From the NCBI GenBank assembly GCA_045599305.1, contig JAZRVU010000036.1, positions 1 through 32,737 of the forward strand: a stretch of 32,737 bases of DNA, in the 5' to 3' direction. This document shows positions 1-7,355 of the stretch, piece after piece (position 1 is the stretch's first letter; each line of letters starts with the position of its first letter). The stretch is from SIG588 sp045599305. GTDB lineage: Bacteria > Bacillota > Clostridia > Oscillospirales > Acutalibacteraceae. Made by a program: the position numbers and the translations under genes. The notes under the pieces are model-generated. The model did not search any database. It was given only the letters and a program-made list of their open reading frames with translations, and was not told the DNA's origin.

Positions 1-304
1 TATATATTCCCCATCCTGCGGCTAACAGCACAAGCGCTATCAGAATCACGGAAATGATCTGCACGAACCGCCGCCTGCGCAGCAGGGATCGGCTTTCTGC
101 TTCGCTCATGCCGTCCACAAAGGCGGCGGCATATTCCTCCGGCTGCCCGATGTGAGCTGCCACGGCGGCCTCGTCGGCGTCGGGATGCTCCTGCAGGAAA
201 TCGGTGATATGCGCCTTCAGTTCGCCTGTCAGACGGGAGCGGAATGCCCGGGGACATTTTGCGGTGATCCGGCGGCAGAAGCGGCGGATCTGTCTGTCAT
301 TCAT
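1..304 (-). CDS. Small PadR-linked membrane protein, second copy (3' end outside window)
   Basis: The first 101 residues are present; the rest runs off the left edge. The start is the ATG at 302-304. The sequence is nearly the same as the complete gene at 385-882 through the soluble N-terminal domain (MNDRQIRRFC..., then the EHPDADEAA and GQPEEYAAAF blocks). It diverges in the transmembrane segment that begins near residue 81. This marks a tandem duplicate. The N-terminal helical domain followed by one TM helix is typical of small Clostridial membrane proteins encoded beside PadR regulators (DUF6120-like; this family name is from memory and unverified). The function is unknown. A partner or sensor role for the PadR system is inference. 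Confidence 0.75.
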   Translation of the reverse strand, partial: MNDRQIRRFCRRITAKCPRAFRSRLTGELKAHITDFLQEHPDADEAAVAAHIGQPEEYAAAFVDGMSEAESRSLLRRRRFVQIISVILIALVLLAAGWGIY

Positions 305-384
305 GCGTCAAATACCTCCTTGTGGTCGGCGATCTCCAAAATAGCAAGCACTTTGGCGCCGATATTTCGGCAAAAGTTTTCCGC
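301..384 (-). pseudogene. Remnant of the 3' end of a duplicated padR gene
   Basis: Immediately upstream of the partial gene at 1-304 the minus strand reads in frame to a KEVFDA end and a TGA stop at 301-303. About the last 16 codons match the C-terminus of the intact PadR at 879-1232 (VLA-L-I-D-KEVFDA; 12 of 16 identical by eye). The open frame reaches back only to the TAA stop of the neighbouring gene at 385-387 and has no start codon. The duplication that made the second membrane-protein copy therefore also carried the end of padR, and the body of that padR copy is missing. Confidence 0.6.
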
Positions 385-882
385 TTACCAGTTGTATTCC
401 TGTGGGCTATCCGGCGGGGCGGACGCGGTCGGTTGCGTGGTCGCTGTGGTGACGGGGACATGGATCACTTCGTCGCCGACATACCATACCGTTTCGGTGT
501 GCTCCATGCCTCTTCCATTGCCGCCTATGTATTCCTCTACATAATAGATTGGCGTGGTGGCAGAACGCTTGGTCAGCTGCCACACGGTCACGCAGGCCGT
601 TGCCAGTATCAGCAGAGCCGCGGCGATGACAGTGCCGCGTATGAGCCGCCGCCTGCGCAGCAGGGATCGGCATTCTGTCTCACTCATGCCGTCTACGAAG
701 GCGGCGGCATACTCCTCCGGCTGCCCGATGTGAGCCGCCAGGGCGGCCTCGTCGGCGTCGGGATGTTCCTGCAAAAAGTCGGCGATATGCGCCTTCAACT
801 CGCCCTTCAGGCGGGAGCGGAACGCCCGGGGACATTTTGCGGTGATCCGGCGGCAGAAGCGGCGGATCTGTCTGTCATTCAT
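385..882 (-). CDS. Small PadR-linked single-pass membrane protein
   Basis: A 165-aa protein. Residues 1-78 are a charged helical domain rich in Arg and Glu. One TM helix follows at about 81-101 (GTVIAAALLILATACVTVW), then a roughly 60-residue Thr/Pro-rich tail ending in EYNW that is probably outside the cell. No enzyme motif is visible. The ATG overlaps the padR stop codon in a TCAT/ATGA junction, so the two are translationally coupled. It resembles small membrane proteins paired with PadR in Clostridia (DUF6120-like, a tentative family name). It may anchor or modulate a regulatory response to the adjacent ABC transporter, which is inference. The paralogue at 1-304 has a different TM helix. 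Confidence 0.8.
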   Translation of the reverse strand: MNDRQIRRFCRRITAKCPRAFRSRLKGELKAHIADFLQEHPDADEAALAAHIGQPEEYAAAFVDGMSETECRSLLRRRRLIRGTVIAAALLILATACVTVWQLTKRSATTPIYYVEEYIGGNGRGMEHTETVWYVGDEVIHVPVTTATTQPTASAPPDSPQEYNW

Positions 883-1232
883 GCGTCAAAAACCTCCTTT
901 AAGTCGGTGATCCCCAAAACGGCAAGCACTCCGCCGCAGGTCTCCAGATATTCCCGGCGAATTTGCGCCAGATATTCTTTTCCCTGCGGCTCCAGATGAT
1001 AGTACACCCGGGTACGCCGTTTTCCCACCAACTCCTGCCGGTCGGTGATGATCCCTTTTTCCAGCAGACGGTACAGGGTGGGGTACATGGAACTCTCGTG
1101 CAGTTCATAGCGTCCGCCGCTGCGGCGGCTCAACTCCTGCGAAAGCTGATAGCCGTACATATCCTCCTCGCTCAGCAGGGTGAGCAGCAGCAGTTCCGCC
1201 GAACCGCGTTTCACATTTTCCGAAATGGCCAT
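879..1232 (-). CDS. PadR family transcriptional regulator
   Basis: A 117-aa winged-helix regulator. The N-terminal segment KRGSAELLLLTLLSEEDMYG followed by YQLSQEL is the standard PadR helix pattern. HESSMYPTLYRLLEKGII is the recognition helix and wing entry, and KRRTRVYYHLEPQGKEYL forms the wing. A short C-terminal helix (about residues 90-117) fits a PadR-s1 dimerisation arm. PadR proteins are usually autorepressors that also control a neighbouring transporter. The gene has a near-perfect promoter at 1272-1300 and diverges from the ABC operon starting at 1469, so joint control from the shared intergenic region is likely. It overlaps the downstream membrane-protein gene by 4 bp. Confidence 0.93.
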   Translation of the reverse strand: MAISENVKRGSAELLLLTLLSEEDMYGYQLSQELSRRSGGRYELHESSMYPTLYRLLEKGIITDRQELVGKRRTRVYYHLEPQGKEYLAQIRREYLETCGGVLAVLGITDLKEVFDA

Positions 1233-1271
1233 TTCGTTTTTCTCCTTGTGCTACTCAAACCGGTTAATCCA

Positions 1272-1300
1272 ATTATAGCGGCAATATTTCTCCGTGTCAA
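1272..1300 (-). promoter_or_regulatory. Sigma-A promoter of padR
   Basis: On the minus strand TTGACA (1295-1300), a 17-bp spacer and TATAAT (1272-1277) match both consensus hexamers exactly. It lies 40 bp upstream of the padR start and fires away from the ABC operon. Confidence 0.85.
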
Positions 1301-1322
1301 TACTATACACGAAAATATATTG

Positions 1323-1351
1323 TTGACAAATATCAAATAATGTGGTACTAT
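1323..1351 (+). promoter_or_regulatory. Sigma-A promoter of the ABC permease operon
   Basis: TTGACA (1323-1328), a 17-bp spacer and TACTAT (1346-1351). The -35 boxes of this promoter and the divergent padR promoter face each other 22 bp apart, so a regulator bound between them would cover both. Transcription should start near 1358, giving about 110 nt of leader before the first gene. This rules out upstream ATGs at 1340 and 1342 as starts. Confidence 0.75.
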
Positions 1352-1468
1352 GGCAATGGAAAGAGCCGCGCTTGCTCCCCACTTGTGTGGTTTCTTCCGG
1401 CAATGCGGATGTGTTGGCGCCGGCGCATCCGATCATACACCCATATTTCATTGCAGGAGGCGATGCGG

Positions 1469-2611
1469 ATGAAACGGTTTATAAAATGTCTGCGGCTGAA
1501 TGTCCGGCAGATCGTGAAAAAGCAGTTTCTTTTGTTTCTTATTCTTTTGGGGCTGCTCGCCATGCTGTTCTATGGGGTGCAGCAGTCCATTTCGTTTTCC
1601 ATGACACACTACGACTATGTCGACCGGTTTTTCGACCGCACGCAGGAGAATTATTACGGCCTTGTGTTGAATTCGCGATATAACTCGTATGCCTGTTCGT
1701 TTCAACTTTACCGGCCGCTTTGGCAGGAACTCTATGACGTGTGTGGGGCGGTGCCGCTATCACCGACGACATACTGGAGTTCGGACAATCTGGAGTCTTT
1801 CACCTACCCGCAGGAGGTGCTGGACATCGTGCCCGCCATGCGGGAGGGGCGGTGGCTCACGGCAGAGGACGCGCTGCTGCATAACTGCGTGGTCAGCACC
1901 GCGGCAGCACAGCAGCATCCGATCGGGTCTGTGATCACGGAAAATTTCGGCGAAGGCGTGGCAGTAGACTATGTGGAATTTCATGTGGTGGGGGTGCTGG
2001 ACGAGGGAGAAAAGCCGTTTGAAAGCGGCGCAACCTATGATCCGTACTGCTTGAGTAGTTTTGTGCAACTCGACCGTGAGGACGCTGCCGCGTTCGCAGT
2101 CATTCCCGTAGAGGCGAGCCGTTTCAAAAAACTGGGCACCTCCATGTGGTTTCGCACCGATAAGCCGTTTGAGGAGATGCAGGAGCTGCTCAAGCCGTAC
2201 GGCACCCTGTTCACCATGGAGCAGTTGGTGTCGATCTACAAGCATGACTGCATCAAGGGGATCTTTTCGTCTTCGCCCATCTATGTGATATTGCTGGCGG
2301 TCTCGCTGATCGCCACCGTCAGCGTCATGGTCATCAATTTCGGCCGCAACCGGCGGCAGTATGCCGTGATGTATCTGCTGGGGCAGTCGGGCGGGATGCT
2401 GATGGCCTGCGCCATGGTCATCTACATCGGCACCGTGCTGGCGGCGTTCGGGCTGGCGGCGCTGTATGTGCTCCTCACCGCCACCGTCTCGGTCTCGGTG
2501 GCGTGGTGGATCGCGGCAGGCGTGGCCGCGCTGGCCATGCTCATCCTGAGTGCGGTGGTTTGGGCGTTCTTCCGTAAAAGTCCCATGCAGCTGTTTACCG
2601 ACAGCAAGTGA
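1469..2611 (+). CDS. FtsX-like ABC transporter permease, first subunit
   Basis: A 380-aa protein from the ATG at 1469, chosen because AGGAGG at 1455-1460 lies 8 nt upstream and the promoter is at 1323-1351. TM1 is at about residues 19-41 (FLLFLILLGLLAMLFYG). A large extracytoplasmic region of roughly 210 residues follows, then three TM helices near the C-terminus, beginning at PIYVILLAVSLIATVSVM and ending at ILSAVVWAFF. This one-plus-three helix layout with a big external domain is that of FtsX/MacB-type permeases, which mechanically couple ATP hydrolysis to lipoprotein, peptide or antimicrobial export rather than forming a classic channel. The substrate is unknown. It is followed 16 bp later by a second permease and then the ATPase. 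Confidence 0.85.
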   Translation: MKRFIKCLRLNVRQIVKKQFLLFLILLGLLAMLFYGVQQSISFSMTHYDYVDRFFDRTQENYYGLVLNSRYNSYACSFQLYRPLWQELYDVCGAVPLSPTTYWSSDNLESFTYPQEVLDIVPAMREGRWLTAEDALLHNCVVSTAAAQQHPIGSVITENFGEGVAVDYVEFHVVGVLDEGEKPFESGATYDPYCLSSFVQLDREDAAAFAVIPVEASRFKKLGTSMWFRTDKPFEEMQELLKPYGTLFTMEQLVSIYKHDCIKGIFSSSPIYVILLAVSLIATVSVMVINFGRNRRQYAVMYLLGQSGGMLMACAMVIYIGTVLAAFGLAALYVLLTATVSVSVAWWIAAGVAALAMLILSAVVWAFFRKSPMQLFTDSK

Positions 2612-2627
2612 AACGGAGGCAATGGAT

Positions 2628-3743
2628 ATGAAACGAATAGGGTTGGCGTTCAAGCTCTGGTGGGCGGGCTATCGCGCTCACCGGGCCCTGTGGTGGCTGA
2701 TGGCCGTAACGCTGGTCGGTTGCTGCGGGATGTTCCTCTATGTGTTTTTGCAGCCGTACCTCGAGGCACGCTGCTCGGTCTATTATAATCTCACCAATAT
2801 GCACACACAGATCACCATTTACGGCACGGCCACCGAGGAGGAACTGGCGGACGTCTATGAGGCGCTCTCCAAAAGCCGTGTGGTGGATTACTATATGCCG
2901 AAAAAGCGGCTGGAGCAGCCTGTGCAGGATATGATCGGCAGTGTGTCCACCGTCGTGCCCGTGCGGTTGAGCCTTTATGCGTTCCAGTATAGTGATATGC
3001 TGTGCCAAAGCCGCCACGGCGAGCCACTGGACGGGTACATGTATCTCAACACGAAATACACCTTTCAATATATGCTGCCGTTTGTGCAGAACGATGAGGT
3101 GCAGGCGGATTCCCTCACGCTCAGATACCAATGCGGCATCTGGGGGGATGAGTTGTTCGATATGTTGATCTCCGAGGGGGATTTTCAAAAACTCGACCGC
3201 CCGGTCAGCAGCCTTCTCTACGGCATCTCGCCCACGGCGACGATGGCCGATGTGGAGGCGCTCAACGAGCGGCTGGCGCAGTTGCTGCCGCAGAAAAAGA
3301 TCAAGTGCAAAGTGACGATGGACAAATCACTGGGAGTGTCCTCCCACGCGTGGTGGTATTATGTGCGGGATATCGGCGTGGGCGGCGTCGTTTTTGCCTG
3401 CATCATCATCTGGGCACTGCTGTTCCACTATCAACTGCAGCTGCGCGGACGTGATCTCACCGTGGCGCGGCTGGTGGGCTGTCGCCGTTGGCAGCAGTTC
3501 TTCATGCTGGTGGTCGAGGGCCTGCTCAATGCCGTGCTCACCTTTGTGCTGACAATGGGCGGCTATTCGCTTTACCGCCTGCTGTTCGTGCGGGAGGCGC
3601 CGCGGATCATCTGGCAGTTGTGGGGCGATGTGTGGCCGGTGGCGGCGTTCATCACGGTCGTCGGTGCGGCGGTGGGGGTGCTGGTGGCACTGACCACGCT
3701 GTGGCGGCCGCTGCCTCTCGCGGGAAAGGACGGTAGTTTATGA
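2628..3743 (+). CDS. FtsX-like ABC transporter permease, second subunit
   Basis: A 371-aa protein from the ATG at 2628, with GGAGG at 2615-2619 placed 8 nt upstream; the in-frame ATG at 2622 is too close to the site. TM1 is at about residues 20-45 (ALWWLMAVTLVGCCGMFLYV). An external domain of roughly 200 residues follows, and three more TM helices start near YYVRDIGVGGVVFACIII. The cytoplasmic LTVARLVGCRRWQQFFMLVVEG segment is the permease-ATPase coupling region typical of FtsX proteins. It shares topology but little sequence with the preceding permease, suggesting a heterodimer. Its TGA stop overlaps an unused ATG at 3740; the ATPase start is 27 bp downstream. Confidence 0.85.
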   Translation: MKRIGLAFKLWWAGYRAHRALWWLMAVTLVGCCGMFLYVFLQPYLEARCSVYYNLTNMHTQITIYGTATEEELADVYEALSKSRVVDYYMPKKRLEQPVQDMIGSVSTVVPVRLSLYAFQYSDMLCQSRHGEPLDGYMYLNTKYTFQYMLPFVQNDEVQADSLTLRYQCGIWGDELFDMLISEGDFQKLDRPVSSLLYGISPTATMADVEALNERLAQLLPQKKIKCKVTMDKSLGVSSHAWWYYVRDIGVGGVVFACIIIWALLFHYQLQLRGRDLTVARLVGCRRWQQFFMLVVEGLLNAVLTFVLTMGGYSLYRLLFVREAPRIIWQLWGDVWPVAAFITVVGAAVGVLVALTTLWRPLPLAGKDGSL

Positions 3744-3769
3744 GTAACCGATTGAAGGAGGATACATAT

Positions 3770-4486
3770 ATGCTGACGATAGAACTGAACGGGATCGGCA
3801 AGACCTATGCCATCGGGCGGGCGGCCTCCTGCCGTGCGCTGGAGGATGTGTCCCTTTCGGTCAGCGAAGGGGAGTTCATTGCCGTGGTGGGCAAGTCCGG
3901 TGCGGGCAAATCCACCCTGCTTCACATTCTCGGCGCCATGGAAAAGCCGACCGAGGGAGAGTACCTGCTCAACGGCATTGATGTGACCAAGGCGGGCGAC
4001 GGCAAGCTGGCCCGCCTGCGCAATCAGTACATGGGCTTCGTGCTGCAGGAATTCGCGCTCATCAACGATCTCACCGTGCTGGAAAACGTGCTGCTGCCCG
4101 CCTATTTCGGTGATGGGTCGCTGCGCCGCGCACGCGAGCGGGCCGTCACGCTGCTCGAGCGGGTGGGGCTTTCGGCGCTGCGCGGCAAGCGGGCGCGCTA
4201 CCTTTCGGGCGGCGAGCGGCAGCGCGTGGCCATCGCCCGGGCGCTCATCAACGACCCGGCGCTGCTGCTGGCTGACGAGCCGACCGGCAACCTCGATTCC
4301 CAGACGGCGGAGAGCATCTTCTCGCTGTTCGGACAACTGCGCGATGAGGGCAAGACCATCATCATGGTCACCCACGATAACGAGTTGGCCGACCGCTGCG
4401 GCCGCACCGTCCGTCTCGCAGACGGACGGCTGGCGGACTGTAATGCCGGCCGCCGACTGAGACAGATTTCTTCTCTTTTAGAATAG
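3770..4486 (+). CDS. ABC transporter ATP-binding protein (MacB/LolD-type)
   Basis: A 238-aa ATPase from the ATG at 3770, preferred over 3740 because AAGGAGG at 3755-3761 lies 8 nt upstream. All motifs are intact: Walker A GKSGAGKST, Q-loop VLQEFAL, signature LSGGERQRVAIARAL, Walker B LLLADEPTGNLDS and the switch His in MVTHD. The NLDS after Walker B and the overall length are typical of the LolD/MacB/BceA group that works with FtsX-type permeases. It closes the three-gene operon and powers the two upstream permeases. Possible roles are export or sensing of a peptide or antibiotic; the sequence does not give the substrate. A terminator follows directly. Confidence 0.93.
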   Translation: MLTIELNGIGKTYAIGRAASCRALEDVSLSVSEGEFIAVVGKSGAGKSTLLHILGAMEKPTEGEYLLNGIDVTKAGDGKLARLRNQYMGFVLQEFALINDLTVLENVLLPAYFGDGSLRRARERAVTLLERVGLSALRGKRARYLSGGERQRVAIARALINDPALLLADEPTGNLDSQTAESIFSLFGQLRDEGKTIIMVTHDNELADRCGRTVRLADGRLADCNAGRRLRQISSLLE

Positions 4487-4491
4487 GGTGG

Positions 4492-4530
4492 GTACGTCCT
4501 CGCCTTTTGGCGGGGGCGTACTCATTTTTT
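4492..4530 (+). terminator. Rho-independent terminator of the ABC operon
   Basis: A GC-rich hairpin with arms beginning GTACG (4492) and closing CGTAC (4521), a TTTT loop, and a TCATTTTTT tail. It ends the operon 5 bp after the ATPase stop. Confidence 0.85.
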
Positions 4531-4540
4531 GGAAAAAGTG

Positions 4541-4569
4541 TTGTAACGGCGGCAAAAGTGTGATATATT
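4541..4569 (+). promoter_or_regulatory. Promoter of the aquaporin gene
   Basis: TTGTAA (4541-4546), a 17-bp spacer and TATATT (4564-4569), lying 43 bp upstream of the aquaporin start. Confidence 0.65.
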
Positions 4570-4571
4570 AG

Positions 4572-4589
4572 TGATAGCGTATACTATCA
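4572..4589. promoter_or_regulatory. Inverted repeat at the aquaporin transcription start
   Basis: TGATAG-N6-CTATCA, a perfect 6-bp dyad, begins 3 bp after the -10 box and so spans the expected transcription start. That position suits a repressor operator. A weak attenuator hairpin is also possible, because a TTTTTT run starts two bases after the dyad. Confidence 0.4.
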
Positions 4590-4611
4590 TATTTTTTAGG
4601 AGGAATGTATC

Positions 4612-5280
4612 ATGACTTCGCTTCGCAAGTACATCGCGGAATTCATCGGCACCTTCGTGCTCGTGCTGTTCGCCTGCGGCACCGCCGCAGTGGTGGGCTG
4701 CTCGGCTTCGGCCGGCACGGGCTATCTGCTCACGGCGCTGGCCTTCGGCCTCGTCATCGTGGCCATGGCCTATTCCATCGGCAATGTGTCCGGCTGCCAC
4801 ATCAATCCGGCGGTCTCCATCGCCATGCTGGTCAGCGGCAAACTGTCCTTCAAAGACTTTGTGGGTTACATCGTTGCACAGTTCGCGGGCGCCATCGCCG
4901 GTGCCGCGGTGCTGATGGCCTTTGTGGGCCGCGACAGCGGTCTGGGCGCCAATGCGCTGTATAACGGGGACATCCTCGCTTCTCTGCTTATCGAGATCAT
5001 CCTCACCTTCGTGTTCGTGCTGGCCATTCTGGGTGTCACCTCCAAGGAAGGCTATTCCGGCGTGGCCGGTCTCGTCATCGGCCTCACCCTCACGCTGGTG
5101 CACATTCTGGGCATCAGCTTCACCGGCACCTCCGTCAACCCCGCGCGCAGCTTCGGCCCTGCGCTGCTGATGGGCGGCGACGCGCTGAAGAATGTGTGGG
5201 TGTTCATCGTGGCTCCGCTGGTGGGCGGTGTGCTCGCCGCGCTGGTCTACAAGTTTCTGGACCCCAAGGCAAAGGATTGA
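4612..5280 (+). CDS. Aquaporin / MIP family channel
   Basis: A 222-aa polytopic membrane protein that should let water, or a small neutral solute, cross the cytoplasmic membrane. Both half-helix signatures of the MIP fold are present: HINPAVS near residue 63 and SVNPARSFGPAL near residue 176. The N-terminal LRKYIAEFIGTFVLVLFACG and the overall length fit AqpZ-type channels. The residue after the second NPA is Arg (NPAR), the conserved selectivity-filter arginine. The aspartate that often follows in glycerol facilitators (NPARD) is replaced by Ser, favouring a water channel. AGGAGG at 4598-4603 lies 8 nt before the ATG. The phosphoesterase gene follows after 13 bp, so they are probably cotranscribed. 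Confidence 0.93.
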   Translation: MTSLRKYIAEFIGTFVLVLFACGTAAVVGCSASAGTGYLLTALAFGLVIVAMAYSIGNVSGCHINPAVSIAMLVSGKLSFKDFVGYIVAQFAGAIAGAAVLMAFVGRDSGLGANALYNGDILASLLIEIILTFVFVLAILGVTSKEGYSGVAGLVIGLTLTLVHILGISFTGTSVNPARSFGPALLMGGDALKNVWVFIVAPLVGGVLAALVYKFLDPKAKD

Positions 5281-5293
5281 GGAGGCACCCGCA

Positions 5294-6370
5294 TTGAACG
5301 CACTGGACGAATTTATCCTCGCCGAAAATGACAAACGGGTGGATTTTTACTGGGAGGCATTTGCCAAGGAAGTGATGGCGGCGCAGACGCCGGAGACTTT
5401 CACCCTGCTCTTTGCCACCGATCCGCACTATATCCGCCGCTATCCGCGCTATGTCCCCGCCCTGCGCAAGGTCGAGGAGATGGTGGCCTTTACCGGCAAG
5501 GTGGGGGTCGATCTGCTGGCCATCACCGGTGACCTTGCGGACGGCAACGTGCCGCTCGACCTCGAATACCGCGACCTTTACGACCTCGTGTCGGTGGTGC
5601 GGGGGGCGAAGTCGCGCGCGGTGGTGCTCTCCCGCGGGAATCACGACGACTGCGCGTGGTTCGCCTGTCAGCACGATCTGCCGGCCGACGGCAGCGTCAT
5701 CACCGATGAGCAGTGGTACACCCATGTGGTCAACCCCATCCGGGTGCAGTACCCCATCCTGACGGACGATCAGAACCCCGCCGCCGGTTATTACGCGGTG
5801 GATGACCCGGTGCATAAGATCCGGGTGCTGAATCTGAACACCAGCGATATGCCGTGGGTGCTCAACGATGAGGGCAAGTTCTATGACCGTTCGCTGGTGG
5901 GGCAGTGGTGCTTCGGCCTGCGGGAAAAACAGCTTCGCTGGATCGCCCGTATGCTGCAGCTGCCCGACGAGGGCTGGTCGGTGCTGTTCATGTCCCACGC
6001 CTGCCCGTTCAAGTGCGAGGAGCCGGTGCACAATGCCGACCTGTTTGCCGCGCTGATCGACGCTTACCGCGACGGTACCAAGGGCACGCTCACGAGCGAG
6101 GATGCACATTTCCCCGCCACGGTGCCCTTCGATTTCACCGCCAACCGTTCGCACGATCTGCTGCCCTATCTCTACGGTCACGTCCACCGCGACGAGGTAT
6201 CCACGGCGCACGGCCTCACGCTGGTCGCCACGCAGAATCTGCTCGGTGCCATCAACCCGCCCGGCAGCACCACCGGCCATTTCGACTGTATGCTGCTCGA
6301 CAAAGTGAACCGCGTGCTCACCTGCAAGCGGTGCGGCCTGCCCGAGCAAAACCGCGAGATCCGTTTCTGA
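5294..6370 (+). CDS. Calcineurin-like metallophosphoesterase
   Basis: A 358-aa enzyme with the metal-binding blocks of the calcineurin-like superfamily in order: DPH (in LLFATDPHY, near residue 42), GDLADG, GNHDD, SHACPF and GHVHRD close to the C-terminus. These form the dinuclear metal site for phosphoester hydrolysis. There is no signal peptide, so it should be cytoplasmic; its substrate is unknown. The start is taken as the TTG at 5294, since AGGAGG at 5280-5285 lies exactly 8 nt upstream and no ATG fits before the first catalytic block. The ribosome binding site overlaps the aquaporin stop codon, so translation is probably coupled. A two-way terminator begins at its last base. Confidence 0.85.
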   Translation: MNALDEFILAENDKRVDFYWEAFAKEVMAAQTPETFTLLFATDPHYIRRYPRYVPALRKVEEMVAFTGKVGVDLLAITGDLADGNVPLDLEYRDLYDLVSVVRGAKSRAVVLSRGNHDDCAWFACQHDLPADGSVITDEQWYTHVVNPIRVQYPILTDDQNPAAGYYAVDDPVHKIRVLNLNTSDMPWVLNDEGKFYDRSLVGQWCFGLREKQLRWIARMLQLPDEGWSVLFMSHACPFKCEEPVHNADLFAALIDAYRDGTKGTLTSEDAHFPATVPFDFTANRSHDLLPYLYGHVHRDEVSTAHGLTLVATQNLLGAINPPGSTTGHFDCMLLDKVNRVLTCKRCGLPEQNREIRF

Positions 6371-6412
6371 ACGCAAAAAAAGACCTGCCGACGGCAGGTC
6401 TTTTTTTGCGTT
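6370..6412. terminator. Perfect bidirectional terminator between convergent genes
   Basis: Two 20-bp arms (6370-6389 and 6393-6412) are perfectly complementary around a GAC triloop. The core GACCTGCC is flanked by seven A on one side and seven T on the other, so it works on both strands. It overlaps the last base of the phosphoesterase stop and the stop codon of the glycosidase on the other strand. Confidence 0.93.
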
Positions 6413-7343
6413 ATTCCGTTACGCCGAGCAGTTTCTGCATGCGGCGATAGGCTTCTTTCGGCTCGCCCACGGTGTGTTCGTCCGTCATGTTGACAAGGCC
6501 GAAATGCCCTTCCGGCTCCCATCCGTCCGGCTTTTGATTCTGGCGGTTGGGCTCGTCCAGCAGTTCATAGAGGATCACGGCCTTGATGCAGGGGATCGCC
6601 TGCAGCGTCTTGCAGTAGTCTTCAATGATGTCGGCCTGTTGCTGTTCGGTGTAGGGCCCTTTGAAAATATTCATGTTGCACTCGGCCAGCATGATCTCGC
6701 TGTCGGGGTAGCGGGCGGCCATACGGCCGAAAAACTCGGCGTGGTCAAAGCCCTCGGGGTCGTACATGTTGAAAGCCACCACGTCAAATTTCAGACCGGC
6801 GTCGAAGCACCAGTCCACTGCCGGGAAGTGGCGGCCGGCCACGGTCGTCACCAGTTTGGCCTGCGGCGCCAGGCGGCGGAAGATGCGCACCGCCTTTTCC
6901 ATCCGCTCCATCACATAGGCCTTGCGTTTGGGATTGTAAAAATCCTCCGATTGGCCGGTGTGGTCGCCGTTTTCGTTGTAGAGCTTGTCATCGTCCCCCC
7001 AGAAGCACCAGCAGTCCACCTCGTTGAAGATCTGGAAGTAGTCGAAATCGTCCTTCAGATTTTCGGCCACGTAGGTCATGTCCCGTTCGATCTCCTCCAC
7101 CGGGACGCGCAGACGGTCGAGCACCAGCATCGTCTTCATCCCGCGGGCACGGCAGTCGGCCGCCACAGTGCGGATGTAGACGAGTTCCTCCTCGTTGAAG
7201 GGGGTGTAGTTGATGCGGTAGATGGTGCTGCCCATTTCGGCGGCCAGTGCCACCGCTTTCTCCTGATTGTCACGGTAGGCGACGTAGCCCCTGTTGTGGG
7301 CGTTCACCCCCCACAGGATCTTGTCACTCAATTCGCGTGCCAT
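6411..7343 (-). CDS. TIM-barrel glycoside hydrolase, array copy 4 (clan GH-A-like)
   Basis: A 310-aa protein and the last of four tandem paralogues on the minus strand. The (beta/alpha)8 pattern and two glutamates fit clan GH-A retaining glycosidases: FQIFNEVD with the probable acid/base Glu108, and IMLAECN with the probable nucleophile Glu221. LLDEP near residue 261 sits after beta-8. There is no signal peptide or binding module, so it probably acts on short oligosaccharides in the cytosol. The CAZy family cannot be assigned by eye; GH5, GH39 and GH53-like are all possible. It is closest to copy 3 (7356-8282), sharing MARELSDK, IYRIN and DYFQIFNE. AGGAGG lies just before the ATG, overlapping the stop of copy 3, 12 bp away. 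Confidence 0.8.
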   Translation of the reverse strand: MARELSDKILWGVNAHNRGYVAYRDNQEKAVALAAEMGSTIYRINYTPFNEEELVYIRTVAADCRARGMKTMLVLDRLRVPVEEIERDMTYVAENLKDDFDYFQIFNEVDCWCFWGDDDKLYNENGDHTGQSEDFYNPKRKAYVMERMEKAVRIFRRLAPQAKLVTTVAGRHFPAVDWCFDAGLKFDVVAFNMYDPEGFDHAEFFGRMAARYPDSEIMLAECNMNIFKGPYTEQQQADIIEDYCKTLQAIPCIKAVILYELLDEPNRQNQKPDGWEPEGHFGLVNMTDEHTVGEPKEAYRRMQKLLGVTE

Positions 7344-7355
7344 GCCAAAGCCTCC

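Noticed and set aside
1340..1468. An N-terminal extension of the first permease starting at 1340
   Set aside because: It begins between the -35 and -10 boxes of the operon promoter; the ATG at 1469 has AGGAGG at 8-nt spacing and starts the membrane-protein pattern.
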